Assembly: GCA_963713275.1 (NCBI GenBank)
Contig: CAVQLG010000007.1
Location: 62,001-126,000 of the forward strand
DNA length: 64,000 nt
Direction of reading: 5' to 3'
DNA from: CAIWHR01 sp963713275
GTDB taxonomy: Bacteria > Pseudomonadota > Gammaproteobacteria > Burkholderiales > Casimicrobiaceae
Positions within the stretch are counted from its first letter, which is position 1. Each line of letters begins with the position of its first letter. The notes beneath the pieces were generated by a model. That model did not search any database. It was not told the origin of the DNA and worked only from the letters and a program-made list of their open reading frames with translations. Both the position numbers and the translations under genes were made by a program. Positions 28,469-37,616 of the stretch are shown here, piece after piece.

Positions 28469-28498
28469 ATTATACCGCGCCGTCCACAGCGCCGTCAT
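28469..28498 (-). promoter_or_regulatory. Sigma-70 promoter of the cytochrome c gene
   Basis: On the minus strand ATGACG (28498-28493) and a perfect TATAAT (28474-28469) are 18 bases apart, about 58 bases before the cytochrome start. It is divergent from the tRNA-Arg promoter. Confidence 0.6.
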
Positions 28499-28547
28499 GG
28501 TGGCTGCTGGACGCCGGGCATGACGGAACGTTAGAATGCGCGGCTGC

Positions 28548-28624
28548 GCGCCCGTAGCTCAGTTGGATAGAGTGTTGGTTTCCGAAGCCAAAGGTCACAG
28601 GTTCGACTCCTGTCGGGCGCGCCA
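28548..28624 (+). tRNA. tRNA-Arg (anticodon CCG)
   Basis: A 77-base cloverleaf. The acceptor GCGCCCG (28548-28554) pairs with CGGGCGC (28614-28620); discriminator G and an encoded CCA follow. The anticodon arm TTGGT-TTCCGAA-GCCAA places CCG in the loop, decoding CGG. The T arm is ACAGG-TTCGACT-CCTGT. TAGAAT at 28532-28537 is a likely -10. The antisense reading of this gene produces a familiar spurious protein string. Confidence 0.97.
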
Positions 28625-28861
28625 TTCAAGAGTACCTGTCGCTGGCAGCGCCCTATGCGCTTGCGGCGCGCCCAGAAGCTCGCGGCCTGGTTGTCGTTGG
28701 CGCCGTCCCCGGGGCACCCCGCCGACCTTGTGATCGACCTTGCGGTGGTTGCGGCGGAACGCGTGCGCGGAGGACGCGTCGCCGGCATCGGTCATCGGTC
28801 ATGACCGTGCTGCCGCGCGTGAGCGGTCGCCGCGCGCGTTCGTGTGCGACCGCTCCTTCGG
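28625..28861. other. Gap between tRNA-Arg and pilC
   Basis: No convincing gene. On the minus strand, frames that would need a shift to join give RRNHRKVDHKVGG and NDNQAASFWARRKRIGRC. This hints at a decayed small protein, but no family is recognised. In this lineage pilD and coaE usually follow pilC; neither is here. Confidence 0.3.
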
Positions 28862-30091
28862 TCAGACCACCGCGCCCAGCTTGAAGATCGGCAGGTACAT
28901 GGCGACGACGAGGCCGCCGATCACCACGCCGAGGAACACGATGATGATCGGTTCGAGCAGGCTGGACAGCGCGGCGACAGCGTCGTCGACCTCGCGCTCG
29001 AAGAAGTCCGCGACCTTCGACAGCATGCCGTCGAGCGATCCCGACTCCTCCCCGATCTGCGTCATCTGCAGCACCATGTTCGGGAACAGGCCGGTGTTCG
29101 TCATCGCATTGGTGAGACTGGTGCCGGTGCTGACCTCGGTCTGTATGCGCTTGGTTCCGGCGACGTAGAGCGCGTTGCCGGACGCCCCGGCCACCGCGTC
29201 GAGCGACTCGACCAGCGGGACGCCGGCGGCGAACATCGTCGCCAGCGTCCGCGTCCAGCGCGCGATCGTGGCCTTCTCCAGGATCGCACCGACCACCGGC
29301 AGCTTCAGGATCAGCCGGTCGAACAGGTAGCGGAACGCCGCGGAACGCTTCAGCGCCATTCCGAAGGCGATCGACCCGGCGATCACCGCCAGGAACGCGA
29401 CCCACCAGAAGCGGACCATGAAGTCCGACATCTCGATCACCATCACCGTCGGTGCCGGCAGGTCGGCGCCGAAGCTCTTGAACACCTCCTTGAAGGCGGG
29501 GATGACGAAGATCATGATCACCCAGACGACGACGATCGCGACCACGATCACCGACATCGGGTAGAACAGCGCGGACTTGATCTTGGCCTTGATGGCGAGG
29601 ATCTTCTCCTTGTAGGTCGCGAGACGCTCGAGGATCGCGTCGAGCATGCCCGCGGTCTCGCCGGCCGCGACGAGGTTGCAGTACAGGTTGTCGAACTGGT
29701 CGGGATGCGCGCGAAACGCCTGCGACAGGCTGGAGCCCGTTTCGACCTTGCTCTTGATGTCCATCATCAGCCGCGAGAATCGCGCGTTGGAGTGGCCCCG
29801 GGCGACGATCTCGAACGACTGCAGCAGCGGCACGCCGGACTTCAGCATCGTCGCGAGCTGGCGGGTGAAGAACGTCACGTCCTTCTCCGACACCTTGCGG
29901 CCGCCGCGGAAGGTCTGCCGCTTGATCTTGAGGACTTTCACGCCCTGCCGGCGCAGGTTGGTGACGACGACCGTTTCCGACGCCGCCTTGATCTCGCCGC
30001 GCAGCTGCCGGCCGTTGCGGTCGGTGCCCTCCCAGAGGTAGGTGTATTCCTTGACGTCGCGCCGCGTGGTGGTGGTGGTTGCCGTGGCCAT
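28862..30091 (-). CDS. pilC: Type IV pilus inner-membrane platform protein PilC
   Basis: A 409-residue polytopic protein of the T2SS F family that couples the PilB motor to pilin assembly. Two homologous cytosolic domains are visible: FTRQLATMLKSGVPLLQSFE with MLDAILERLATYKEK, and WTRTLATMFAAGVPLVESLD with GSLDGMLSKVADFFEREVDD. They are separated by membrane helices (ALFYPMSVIVVAIVVVWVIM) and one ends the protein. The N-terminal YLWEGTDRNGRQLRGE is the usual PilC start. It follows pilB by ten bases. Confidence 0.95.
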   Translation of the reverse strand: MATATTTTTRRDVKEYTYLWEGTDRNGRQLRGEIKAASETVVVTNLRRQGVKVLKIKRQTFRGGRKVSEKDVTFFTRQLATMLKSGVPLLQSFEIVARGHSNARFSRLMMDIKSKVETGSSLSQAFRAHPDQFDNLYCNLVAAGETAGMLDAILERLATYKEKILAIKAKIKSALFYPMSVIVVAIVVVWVIMIFVIPAFKEVFKSFGADLPAPTVMVIEMSDFMVRFWWVAFLAVIAGSIAFGMALKRSAAFRYLFDRLILKLPVVGAILEKATIARWTRTLATMFAAGVPLVESLDAVAGASGNALYVAGTKRIQTEVSTGTSLTNAMTNTGLFPNMVLQMTQIGEESGSLDGMLSKVADFFEREVDDAVAALSSLLEPIIIVFLGVVIGGLVVAMYLPIFKLGAVV

Positions 30092-30101
30092 GGCCGGATT
30101 C

Positions 30102-31823
30102 CTATTCGTTGGTCACCGCTTCGATCTCTTCAAGCGACGTGATGCCCGCGCGGACCTTGCGCAGTCCCGATTGCCGAAGGTCGCGCACGCCCTCGGCGCG
30201 CGCCAGGTCGGCGATTTCGATCGACGAGCCGCCGCGCATGATCAGCTGGCGCATGTCGTCGGAGATCGGCAGCACCTGGTAGATGCCGACCCGCCCTTTG
30301 TACCCCGTGCCCTTGCAGTTGTCGCAGCCGACCGGTCCGAAGGGTTGCCAGGTGCCGTCGAGATCCGCTTCCGTGAAGCCGGCGCGCAGCAGCGCCTCGG
30401 GCGGGATGTCTTCCGGCTTCTTGCAGTGGCTGCACAGCTTGCGCCCCAGGCGCTGCGCCGTGATCATGATCACCGACGACGCCACGTTGAACGGCGCGAC
30501 TCCCATGTTGAGCAGGCGGATCAGCGTCGTCGGGGCGTCGTTGGTGTGCAGCGTCGAGAGCACGAGGTGCCCGGTCTGCGCCGCCTTGATGGCGATGTCG
30601 GCGGTCTCGAGGTCGCGGATCTCGCCGACCATGATGATGTCCGGATCCTGGCGCAGGAACGCGCGCAGCGCCGCGGCGAACGTGAGGCCCGCCTTCTCGT
30701 TCACGTTGACCTGGTTGACGCCCGGCAGCTGGATTTCCGCCGGGTCCTCGGCGGTCGAGATGTTGATGCCCGGCTGGTTCAGGATGTTGAGGCAGGTGTA
30801 CAGCGACACGGTCTTGCCGCTCCCGGTCGGGCCGGTGACCAGGATCATCCCGTAGGGCCGCCCGATCGCCTTCAGGAGCTCCTGTTGCTGGTCGGGGTCG
30901 TAGCCCAGGGCCTCGATGCCGAGCTTGACGCCGGACGAGTCGAGAATCCGCATCACGATCTTCTCGCCGAACAGCGTCGGCAACGTGCTCACCCGGAAGT
31001 CGATCGCCTTCGTCTTCGACAGCACGAGCTTCATCCGGCCGTCCTGCGGGACGCGCTTCTCGGAGATGTCGAGCTTGGAGATGACCTTGATGCGCGAGGC
31101 CACCTTGTCCTTGATGGCGAGCGGCGGCTGCGCGACCTCCATCAGGATGCCGTCCAGCCGGTAGCGGATGCGGTAGTACTTCTCGTAGGGCTCGAAGTGG
31201 ATGTCGGAAACGCCGGCGGAGATCGCGTCGAGCAGGATCTTCTGGATGTACTTGACGACCGGCGCGTCCTCGACCTCGGCGTTCTCCTCCTCGCTGGCCG
31301 GGACGGGAGTGCCGTCCTGGAGGTTGACCTCCAGGTCTTCCATGTTGGCGACGTCGCGCAACGTCGCTCCGGTCGACTCGACCAGCCGCGCGATCGCCTG
31401 GGTGAGCTTGTCGTCCTCCACCACCACCGGCTCGACGACGAGATTGGTCTTGAAACGCACCTCCTCCAGTGCCTGCAGGTTGGCGGGATCCGAGGTGGCG
31501 ACGTGGACCCGGTTGCCGCGTTTGGCGAGCGGGAGCACCCGGCGCGACTGCGCGATCTTGAGATCGATCAGGTCCCGCTGGTAGTGGTCGGGGTCGAACG
31601 CTGCGAGGTCGAGCAGCGGCACGCCGAAGGCGCGCGAGGCGAACAGCGCCAGCTTGGCCGGCGTGATGCGCTTGGTCTCGAGGACCTTCTCAACGAAGGT
31701 GACGCCCGCCTGCTGCGCGGCGAGCTGCTGATTCTCGGCGTCCTGCTCGGATATCAGGCCGTGCTGCGCCATCGCGCGGGCGAGCCCGCTGATGTTGCGC
31801 GTGGATGCGGCGTGGGTGGCCAT
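30102..31823 (-). CDS. pilB: Type IV pilus assembly ATPase PilB
   Basis: A 573-residue hexameric motor that extrudes pilin. The N-terminal MshEN-like domain (GVPLLDLAAFDPDHYQRDLI) precedes the ATPase core: VSDIHFEPYEKYYRIRYRLDG, Walker A GPTGSGKT, Asp box and Walker B DPDIIMVGEIRDLETADIAI, and the HTNDAPTTLIRLLNMGV His box. The zinc site is CSHCKK and CDNCKGTG. The ATG at 31823 is preferred to a longer frame because similarity begins there. No sigma-54 site is obvious upstream. FimV, its usual regulator, is frameshifted at 13.9 kb. Confidence 0.95.
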   Translation of the reverse strand: MATHAASTRNISGLARAMAQHGLISEQDAENQQLAAQQAGVTFVEKVLETKRITPAKLALFASRAFGVPLLDLAAFDPDHYQRDLIDLKIAQSRRVLPLAKRGNRVHVATSDPANLQALEEVRFKTNLVVEPVVVEDDKLTQAIARLVESTGATLRDVANMEDLEVNLQDGTPVPASEEENAEVEDAPVVKYIQKILLDAISAGVSDIHFEPYEKYYRIRYRLDGILMEVAQPPLAIKDKVASRIKVISKLDISEKRVPQDGRMKLVLSKTKAIDFRVSTLPTLFGEKIVMRILDSSGVKLGIEALGYDPDQQQELLKAIGRPYGMILVTGPTGSGKTVSLYTCLNILNQPGINISTAEDPAEIQLPGVNQVNVNEKAGLTFAAALRAFLRQDPDIIMVGEIRDLETADIAIKAAQTGHLVLSTLHTNDAPTTLIRLLNMGVAPFNVASSVIMITAQRLGRKLCSHCKKPEDIPPEALLRAGFTEADLDGTWQPFGPVGCDNCKGTGYKGRVGIYQVLPISDDMRQLIMRGGSSIEIADLARAEGVRDLRQSGLRKVRAGITSLEEIEAVTNE

Positions 31824-31957
31824 GAGCGGTCTAGCGTCGTCCGAGAGAACTGCCTCAATGTCCGGCCCGCGAGTGGGCACGGAGCGTCTTGAGGCGCAAG
31901 CAAATTGCGATGCCCAGTCCCCCAAAGCGGGCGCAACTCGCTGTTATTCCATCTGCA

Positions 31958-33280
31958 TTAAACTTGTCGGGACGATGATGCCTGTCCGTTCCTGCTTTGT
32001 AAAGGCGCGTTTGCGTCACGTCCTACCGGTGCGCGCAGGCGCACGACCTTGATCGCGCGGTCCTGCGTGTGCAGGATTTCCAGCGCTTGGCCCGCGACCT
32101 CCACGACCGTTCCGGCGTCGGGGATTTCTCCCAGTTGCTCGACGATGAGGCCGTTGAGCGTCTTCGGCCCGTCGAGCGGGAAACCGGTGCCGAGTCTGCG
32201 GTTGAGGGTTCGCAGCAGCGCCACGCCGTCGGCGACCACGCTGCCGTCGGGCTCTCGTCCGAGCGACGACTCGGGCCCGGGGGCGCCGGTGGTGAAATCG
32301 CCGATGATCTCCTCGATGATGTCCTCGAGCGTGAGCAGCCCCTGCAAATCCCCGTACTCGTCGACGACCAGCCCCAGGCGCTCGCGGTCGTTCTGGAACT
32401 GCTGGAGCTGCATGAGCAGCGGCGTGCCGCTCGGCACGAAATACGCAGGCCGCAGAACGCTGGTGATCGCCTTGCGGTCGATGCCCCCGGCGGACTGGAG
32501 ATGCAGCACCTGCTTCAAGTGCAGCGTGCCGATGATGTTGTCGAGTTCGTCCTCGTACACCGGCAGGCGGGTGTGGTATGACGTCGCGAGCTGGTTCACG
32601 AGCCGGGTCTGCTCGGTGGTGATGTCGATCGCGTGGATCTGGCTGCGCGGCGTCATCACGTCGTCGACCGTGATGCTCTCGAGGTCGAGCAGGTTGGCGA
32701 GCATCGCCCGGTGCTTGCCGCGGAAGTACTGGCCCTCGAGGACCAGCGAGCGCAGTTCCTCCTGCGTCAACATCGGGCCGCTGTTGGACGCGGGCCGGAT
32801 GAACAGCAGGCGCAGCAGGCCCTGGACGAACAGGTTGACGAACCACACGACCGGCGTCGCGATCCGCAGCATGGGCCGCAGCGCGAAGCTCACCGCCGGC
32901 GCGAGCCGGTCCGCATGCGCGGCGCCGATCACCTTGGGCGTGATCTCGGAGATCACCAGGATCCCGAAGGTGACGATCACGGTGCCCAGCGCCAGCGCGA
33001 TCTCGCCTTCGCCGAACAGGCGCACCGTGATGACCGTCGTCAGCGTTGCCGAGGCGGCGTTGATCAGGTTGTTGCCCAGCAGCACGACGCCGAGCAGCCG
33101 ATCGGTCTCGGCGAGCAGCGCCAGCGCCGAGCGCGCCCCGCGCGCGCCGCGCTCGGCGCGGTGCTTGAGGCGGAAACGGTTGACGGCCATCATCGCCGTT
33201 TCCGCCAGCGAGAAGAACCCGGACGTGATCAGCAGCGCCAACAGGGCGACGCCGAGCGTTCCGGTCGAGATGTCGTCCAC
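31958..33280 (-). CDS. HlyC/CorC family CNNM-CBS protein
   Basis: A 440-residue inner-membrane protein. Residues 1-190 form a CNNM transmembrane domain (LLALLITSGFFSLAETAMMA, VVLLGNNLINAA, VISEITPKVIGA). Two CBS domains follow (VDDVMTPRSQIHAIDI and LVVDEYGDLQGLLTLEDIIE) and a CorC_HlyC C-terminal domain with GFPLDGPKTLNGLIVEQLGE. Relatives affect magnesium and cobalt handling. It sits between a CcsA-like gene and pilB, as is usual in Burkholderiales. Confidence 0.92.
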   Translation of the reverse strand: MDDISTGTLGVALLALLITSGFFSLAETAMMAVNRFRLKHRAERGARGARSALALLAETDRLLGVVLLGNNLINAASATLTTVITVRLFGEGEIALALGTVIVTFGILVISEITPKVIGAAHADRLAPAVSFALRPMLRIATPVVWFVNLFVQGLLRLLFIRPASNSGPMLTQEELRSLVLEGQYFRGKHRAMLANLLDLESITVDDVMTPRSQIHAIDITTEQTRLVNQLATSYHTRLPVYEDELDNIIGTLHLKQVLHLQSAGGIDRKAITSVLRPAYFVPSGTPLLMQLQQFQNDRERLGLVVDEYGDLQGLLTLEDIIEEIIGDFTTGAPGPESSLGREPDGSVVADGVALLRTLNRRLGTGFPLDGPKTLNGLIVEQLGEIPDAGTVVEVAGQALEILHTQDRAIKVVRLRAPVGRDANAPLQSRNGQASSSRQV

Positions 33281-33310
33281 TGCGGCGCGTCAACGTGCGG
33301 GGGCGGCCGG

Positions 33311-34141
33311 TCACCGGCCGAGAACGATCTCGAGCACGATCTTGTAGCCGAGATAGGCGAGGAAGAGCAGCACGGTGCCGGCGAGAATCCAGCGCAGCGC
33401 GACCCGCCCCCTCCAGCCGTAACGCCACCGGCCCCAGAGCAGCGCGCCGTAAGTCAGCCAGCCCAGGAGCGAGAAGACGCTCTTGTGGGTGAAGGTGACC
33501 GCCCGCCCGAACACCTGCTCGGAGAAGAGCATGCCGCTTGCGAGCGTCAGGGTCAGCAGCACGAAGCCCGCCCCGATCAGCCGGAACAGTAAGCGCTCCA
33601 GCGTGAGCAGCGGCGGCAGGTCGGCCGCACCGGGGTCGGGCATCCGGCGATGCAGGCGTCTTTCCAGCCCCATCAGGATCAGCGCCTCGACCGCGGCGAC
33701 GACGAACATCGCGTACGCGACCAGCGCCACGGCCACGTGCGCAGTGGCGAGCAGCCCGCCGCTGTACGAGAAGCGGTGGGGGTTGCCGAACTGCTCCGGC
33801 AGCGCGAGCGCGAGCAGCGGCAGGAGCGACGCCACGCCCGCCACCGGCAGGACGATGGTCCCGACCGCCGGCAGCGTGGAGAGCAGGCCCGACGCCCACG
33901 CAAGCGTCGCGGAGAGCCACGCGACGACGGACAGCGCGTTGGTGATCGACAGGTCGAGGCCCTCGGGGCGGGCGATGCTCGACAGCGCCAGCCCGGCATG
34001 CGCGGCGATGGCGCCCGGGAGCAGCCAGCGGGAAAGCGCGCGGGGCAGCCGGGGCGAGGCAACCGGCTCGGCGCCGGCCGGCCAGTTCGACCAGGCGGCC
34101 AGGCCGTACAGGGCCACGACGGCAAGGTGAAGTAGAATCAT
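33311..34141 (-). CDS. CcsA/YpjD-like cytochrome c assembly membrane protein
   Basis: A 276-residue, about eight-helix inner-membrane protein. Histidines in AHAGLAL, TAHVAVALVAYAMF and FTHKSVFSLLGWLTYGALLWGRWRYGWRGR match the haem-handling family; the last segment resembles the WWD-related CcsA end. The member beside ffh, often called YpjD, has no established function. It is divergent from ffh with 157 bases between starts, and upstream of corC, probably in one transcript. Confidence 0.88.
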   Translation of the reverse strand: MILLHLAVVALYGLAAWSNWPAGAEPVASPRLPRALSRWLLPGAIAAHAGLALSSIARPEGLDLSITNALSVVAWLSATLAWASGLLSTLPAVGTIVLPVAGVASLLPLLALALPEQFGNPHRFSYSGGLLATAHVAVALVAYAMFVVAAVEALILMGLERRLHRRMPDPGAADLPPLLTLERLLFRLIGAGFVLLTLTLASGMLFSEQVFGRAVTFTHKSVFSLLGWLTYGALLWGRWRYGWRGRVALRWILAGTVLLFLAYLGYKIVLEIVLGR

Positions 34142-34298
34142 CCGGTTCGAGCGAGCCTCGCGCCAAGTTTACATGAGCGGCCCCGGTGGCTCGTCGCAGG
34201 CGCCGACGTTGCGGCCAGGGCGCCTCGGGGCCGGGTCGCAGGACGAACCGACGCCGCGCTCGCCGCGAGCGCGTTTCCACACCTTTTCCGGTGACTCC

Positions 34299-35651
34299 AT
34301 GTTCGACAACCTGACCCAGAGGCTAGGCCGCGTCGTCAAGCAGCTCCGTGGACAAGCGCGGCTTACCGAATCCAACATCGGCGACGCGTTGCGCGAGGTG
34401 CGCCTCGCGCTGCTGGAGGCCGACGTCGCGCTGCCGGTCGTCAAGGATTTCATCGCTGCCGTCAAGGCGAAGGCGGTGGGCGAGGAGGTCGTCGGCTCGC
34501 TGACGCCGGGGCAGGCGCTGATCGGCGTCGTGCACCGGCAGCTGACGGCGCTGATGGGTGGCGCGGCGGCGCCGCTCGATCTCGCCGCCCAGCCGCCCGC
34601 GGTGATCCTGCTCGCGGGTCTGCAGGGCTCCGGCAAGACGACCACCGCGGCCAAGCTTGCCCGCCTGCTGCGGGACCAGAAGAAGAAAGTGCTGGTGGTG
34701 AGCGCCGACGTCTACCGGCCCGCCGCGATCGAGCAGCTCTCCACGCTTGCCGCACAGGTCGGCGTCGACTTCCACCCGTCGTCGCCGGGCGAGGCGCCGG
34801 TGGCGATCGCGACCGGCGCGCTGGACTGGGCCCGCCGGCATTACCACGACGTGCTGGTCGTCGACACCGCGGGCCGGCTGTCGATCGACGCGGCGATGAT
34901 GCGCGAGATTGCCGAGATCCACGCCGCGGTGAGGCCGATCGAGACGCTGTTCGTCGTCGACGCGATGCAGGGTCAGGACGCCGTCAACACCGCGCGGGCG
35001 TTCCGCGAGGCGCTGCCGCTCACCGGTGTCGTCCTCACCAAGCTCGACGGCGACGCGCGCGGCGGCGCCGCGTTGTCGGTTCGCCACGTCACCGGCGCGC
35101 CGATCAAGTTCGCCGGAGTCGCCGAGAAGATCGACGGGCTCGAGGTCTTTCACCCCGAGCGGATGGCGTCACGAATCCTGGGCATGGGTGACGTGCTGTC
35201 GCTGATCGAGGAGGCGCATCGGACGGTCGATCTCGAGGAGGCGCAGAAGCTCGCAAAAAAAGTGAAGTCCGGCAAGGGCTTCGATCTCGAGGATTTCAAG
35301 GCGCAGATCGGGCAGATGCGCAAGATGGGCGGCCTCGCCGGGATGATGGACAAGCTGCCGGCCGAGCTCGCGCGGGTCGCGCAGGCGCAGGGCGCCGGCG
35401 TGAGCGAGAAGCGGATCGGGCGTATCGAGGGGATCATCAACTCGATGACCCCGGCGGAGCGGGCCCGGCCGGAACTGCTCAAGGCATCGCGCAAGCGGCG
35501 GATCGCCGCCGGTGCCGGAGTCACGGTGCAGGAGGTCAACCAACTGCTCAACCAGTTCGAGCAGACGCAGAAGATGATGAAGATGGTCGCCAGAGGCGGC
35601 ATGCAGAAGATGCTGCGCGGGATGAAGGGCATGCTGCCCGGCTTGCATTGA
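34299..35651 (+). CDS. ffh: Signal recognition particle protein Ffh
   Basis: A 450-residue GTPase that binds signal sequences with 4.5S RNA and delivers ribosomes to FtsY. The N domain starts MFDNLTQRLGRVVKQLRG; the G domain has GLQGSGKTTTAAKLA, DTAGRLSID and TKLDGDARGGAALS; the methionine-rich M domain shows MRKMGGLAGMMDKLP and ends MKMVARGGMQKMLRGMKGM. TAGAAT at about 34133 may be its -10, leaving a leader of some 150 bases. The 4.5S RNA gene is not in the window. Confidence 0.97.
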   Translation: MFDNLTQRLGRVVKQLRGQARLTESNIGDALREVRLALLEADVALPVVKDFIAAVKAKAVGEEVVGSLTPGQALIGVVHRQLTALMGGAAAPLDLAAQPPAVILLAGLQGSGKTTTAAKLARLLRDQKKKVLVVSADVYRPAAIEQLSTLAAQVGVDFHPSSPGEAPVAIATGALDWARRHYHDVLVVDTAGRLSIDAAMMREIAEIHAAVRPIETLFVVDAMQGQDAVNTARAFREALPLTGVVLTKLDGDARGGAALSVRHVTGAPIKFAGVAEKIDGLEVFHPERMASRILGMGDVLSLIEEAHRTVDLEEAQKLAKKVKSGKGFDLEDFKAQIGQMRKMGGLAGMMDKLPAELARVAQAQGAGVSEKRIGRIEGIINSMTPAERARPELLKASRKRRIAAGAGVTVQEVNQLLNQFEQTQKMMKMVARGGMQKMLRGMKGMLPGLH

Positions 35652-35657
35652 CGCGCC

Positions 35658-35682
35658 GGGCGCTGCCCGGGCTCCAGCGCCC
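35658..35682 (+). terminator. Hairpin after ffh
   Basis: GGGCGCTG (35658-35665) pairs with CAGCGCCC (35675-35682) around a nine-base loop, seven bases after the ffh stop. No U-run follows, so it may only attenuate or stabilise the transcript. Confidence 0.4.
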
Positions 35683-35696
35683 GCCCGGGACGAAGT

Positions 35697-35726
35697 TTGC
35701 GCCGACGGCGAAATCCGTCATATAAT
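35697..35726 (+). promoter_or_regulatory. Promoter of the rpsP-rimM-trmD-rplS operon
   Basis: A perfect TATAAT (35721-35726) is preceded 18 bases upstream by TTGCGC (35697-35702). It lies 34 bases before the rpsP start. A strong -10 suits a ribosomal protein operon. Confidence 0.75.
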
Positions 35727-35760
35727 CAGCATCTTTTCTCGCCAGCACGGATTTCTCACC

Positions 35761-36039
35761 ATGGTCGTCATACGACTTGCCCGCGGCGGCGCCAGGAAGC
35801 GCCCCTATTTCAACGTGGTCGTCGCCGACTCGCGCAACCGCCGCGACGGTCGGTTCATCGAGCGCGTCGGCTTCTACAACCCGATCGCCGCCGAAGGCCA
35901 GGAAAGCCTGCGCATCGCGCACGATCGCATCGCGTTCTGGCGCGGTCGCGGAGCGAAGCTGTCGGAGACGGTCGAGGCGCTGGTCAGGAAATCGGAGCCG
36001 TCGGCCACACCCCCGGCAGAGTCCGCGGCAGCGGCCTGA
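35761..36039 (+). CDS. rpsP: 30S ribosomal protein S16
   Basis: A 92-residue protein. MVVIRLARGGARKRPYFNVV, ADSRNRRDGRFIERVGFYNP and ALVRKSEP are the S16 signature; the Ala-rich tail is typical of Betaproteobacteria. S16 stabilises the 5' domain of 16S rRNA. It opens the operon with rimM, whose product acts near the same region of the assembling 30S subunit. Confidence 0.98.
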   Translation: MVVIRLARGGARKRPYFNVVVADSRNRRDGRFIERVGFYNPIAAEGQESLRIAHDRIAFWRGRGAKLSETVEALVRKSEPSATPPAESAAAA

Positions 36040-36065
36040 CGCGGGCTGCCCGACGGGAAACGCGG

Positions 36066-36611
36066 ATGCCGGTGGCGTCGGCGGGCATGTCGTCCGGCGA
36101 CACGCTGGTCATGGGGCAGGTCCTGCTGCCCTACGGCGTCAAGGGCTGGCTGCGGGTGCGACCGCACACGGCGGCGCCGGAGGGTCTGCTGCAGTTGGGC
36201 CCCTGGTGGCTGCGTTCACCGGCGGGCGGGCCGTGGCGAGAGGTCGTGGTGGTTGCCGGCCGCCCGCATGCGGGGGCGCTGCTCGTGCACCTCTACGGCG
36301 TCGAGTCGCGGGAGGCGGCGCTGGCGCTGAAGGGTTTCGACGTCGGCGTGCCGCGCGCGGCGTTGCCCGACGCCCGAGCCGGAGAGATCTACCAGGCCGA
36401 CCTTCGCGGGCTGGAAGTGGTCAACCGGGCGGGTGCGGTGCTCGGGCGGGTCGTCGAGGTTGCCGATTTCGGTGCCCATCCCCTGCTGCGCGTGACGCGG
36501 CCCGGGGTGACGGCGGAAGAGGAGCGGCTCATTCCGTACGTGCCGGCGATCGTGGACGCGGTCGATCTCGAGGCACGCCGAATGCGGGTCGACTGGGGTG
36601 AGGATTACTGA
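36066..36611 (+). CDS. rimM: Ribosome maturation factor RimM
   Basis: A 181-residue two-domain (PRC barrel) factor needed for 16S maturation. MGQVLLPYGVKGWLRVRP at about residues 16-33 is the N-terminal signature; GEIYQADLRGLEVVNRAGAV, IPYVPAIVDAVD and the final MRVDWGEDY mark the second half. ATGs at 36066 and 36087 are both possible; the first is used. It follows rpsP by 26 bases and precedes trmD by 53. Confidence 0.95.
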   Translation: MPVASAGMSSGDTLVMGQVLLPYGVKGWLRVRPHTAAPEGLLQLGPWWLRSPAGGPWREVVVVAGRPHAGALLVHLYGVESREAALALKGFDVGVPRAALPDARAGEIYQADLRGLEVVNRAGAVLGRVVEVADFGAHPLLRVTRPGVTAEEERLIPYVPAIVDAVDLEARRMRVDWGEDY

Positions 36612-36664
36612 GTGCTAGGACTGGGGTCGTCGCGACAACGGCGGCCGGAAGCCGGCAGTGCAGG

Positions 36665-37438
36665 ATGAGATTCGACGTCGTGACGCTGTTCCCGGACATG
36701 GTCGTGCACGCCGCCGGGTTCGGGGTCACCGGCCGGGCGCGATCCCGGGGCCTGTGGCAACTGGCGACGTGGAATCCGCGCGACTTCGCGTTCGACAACT
36801 ACCGCACGGTCGACGACCGGCCCTACGGCGGCGGCCCGGGGATGGTGATGCTGGGCGAGCCGCTGGAACGTGCGCTTGCCGCGGCGCGGTGGGCGCAACG
36901 GGGCGCGGGTTACGGGCGGTCGTGGACGATCCACCTCACGCCGTCGGGGCGTCCCCTCGGCCACGCGCGGGTCGCGGCGCTGGCGGCAGACGCCGGCGAC
37001 GTGGCGTACGTCCTGGTCGCCGGACGGTACGAGGGAATCGACGAGCGCTGGCTGGTGCGCGAGGTCGACGAGGAGATCGGCATCGGGGATTTCGTGGTGT
37101 CGGGCGGCGAAGTGCCGGCGCTGATGCTGATGGACGCGGTCGTGCGCTTGCGGCCGGGAGTGCTGAACGACGCCGAATCGGTCGCCCAGGACTCCTTTGC
37201 CGACGGGTTGCTCGATTGCCCGCACTACACCCGGCCGGAGCGCGAGCGCGGCGAGCCCGTGCCCGACGTGCTCCTGTCAGGCAACCACGCGGCGATTCGC
37301 CGCTGGCGGCTCAAGCAGGCGCTGGGGAGGACCTGGCAGCGTCGCCCCGACCTGCTGGTCCGGCGGTTGCTGAACGAGGAGGAACAGGCGCTGCTCGCCG
37401 AATACCAGCGGGAGGCGCGGGAAGCAGCGCAGCAGTAG
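36665..37438 (+). CDS. trmD: tRNA (guanine-N1-)-methyltransferase TrmD
   Basis: A 257-residue SPOUT knot enzyme methylating G37 of tRNAs. MRFDVVTLFPDM starts it; DDRPYGGGPGMVM, LVAGRYEGIDERW, IGDFVVSGGE and the AdoMet knot region LDCPHYTRPE with LLSGNHAAIRRWR are all present. Length is normal. It shares position 37 of tRNA with MiaA (8727), which acts on different tRNAs. Confidence 0.97.
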   Translation: MRFDVVTLFPDMVVHAAGFGVTGRARSRGLWQLATWNPRDFAFDNYRTVDDRPYGGGPGMVMLGEPLERALAAARWAQRGAGYGRSWTIHLTPSGRPLGHARVAALAADAGDVAYVLVAGRYEGIDERWLVREVDEEIGIGDFVVSGGEVPALMLMDAVVRLRPGVLNDAESVAQDSFADGLLDCPHYTRPERERGEPVPDVLLSGNHAAIRRWRLKQALGRTWQRRPDLLVRRLLNEEEQALLAEYQREAREAAQQ

Positions 37439-37616
37439 TCGCCGCCGAGGTCGTGGCGGTCGTGGCAAGCGCCGGCGCACGTGTGCCGGCCGTGCACGAC
37501 TCCGCGGCGGGGGCGTACCGCCCGCGGGAGCGGTCGGCAATCAGAAGCACGTGCATCAGGGTGCGCCCTGCGCTGCACGCGAGGCCAAAGGCCGTTTCAT
37601 CCATGGAGAACGCAGC

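Noticed and set aside
28531..28795. Minus-strand frames over the tRNA giving a peptide with RSRTCDLWLRKPTLYPTELR
   Set aside because: This is the antisense of tRNA-Arg, a well-known spurious annotation.
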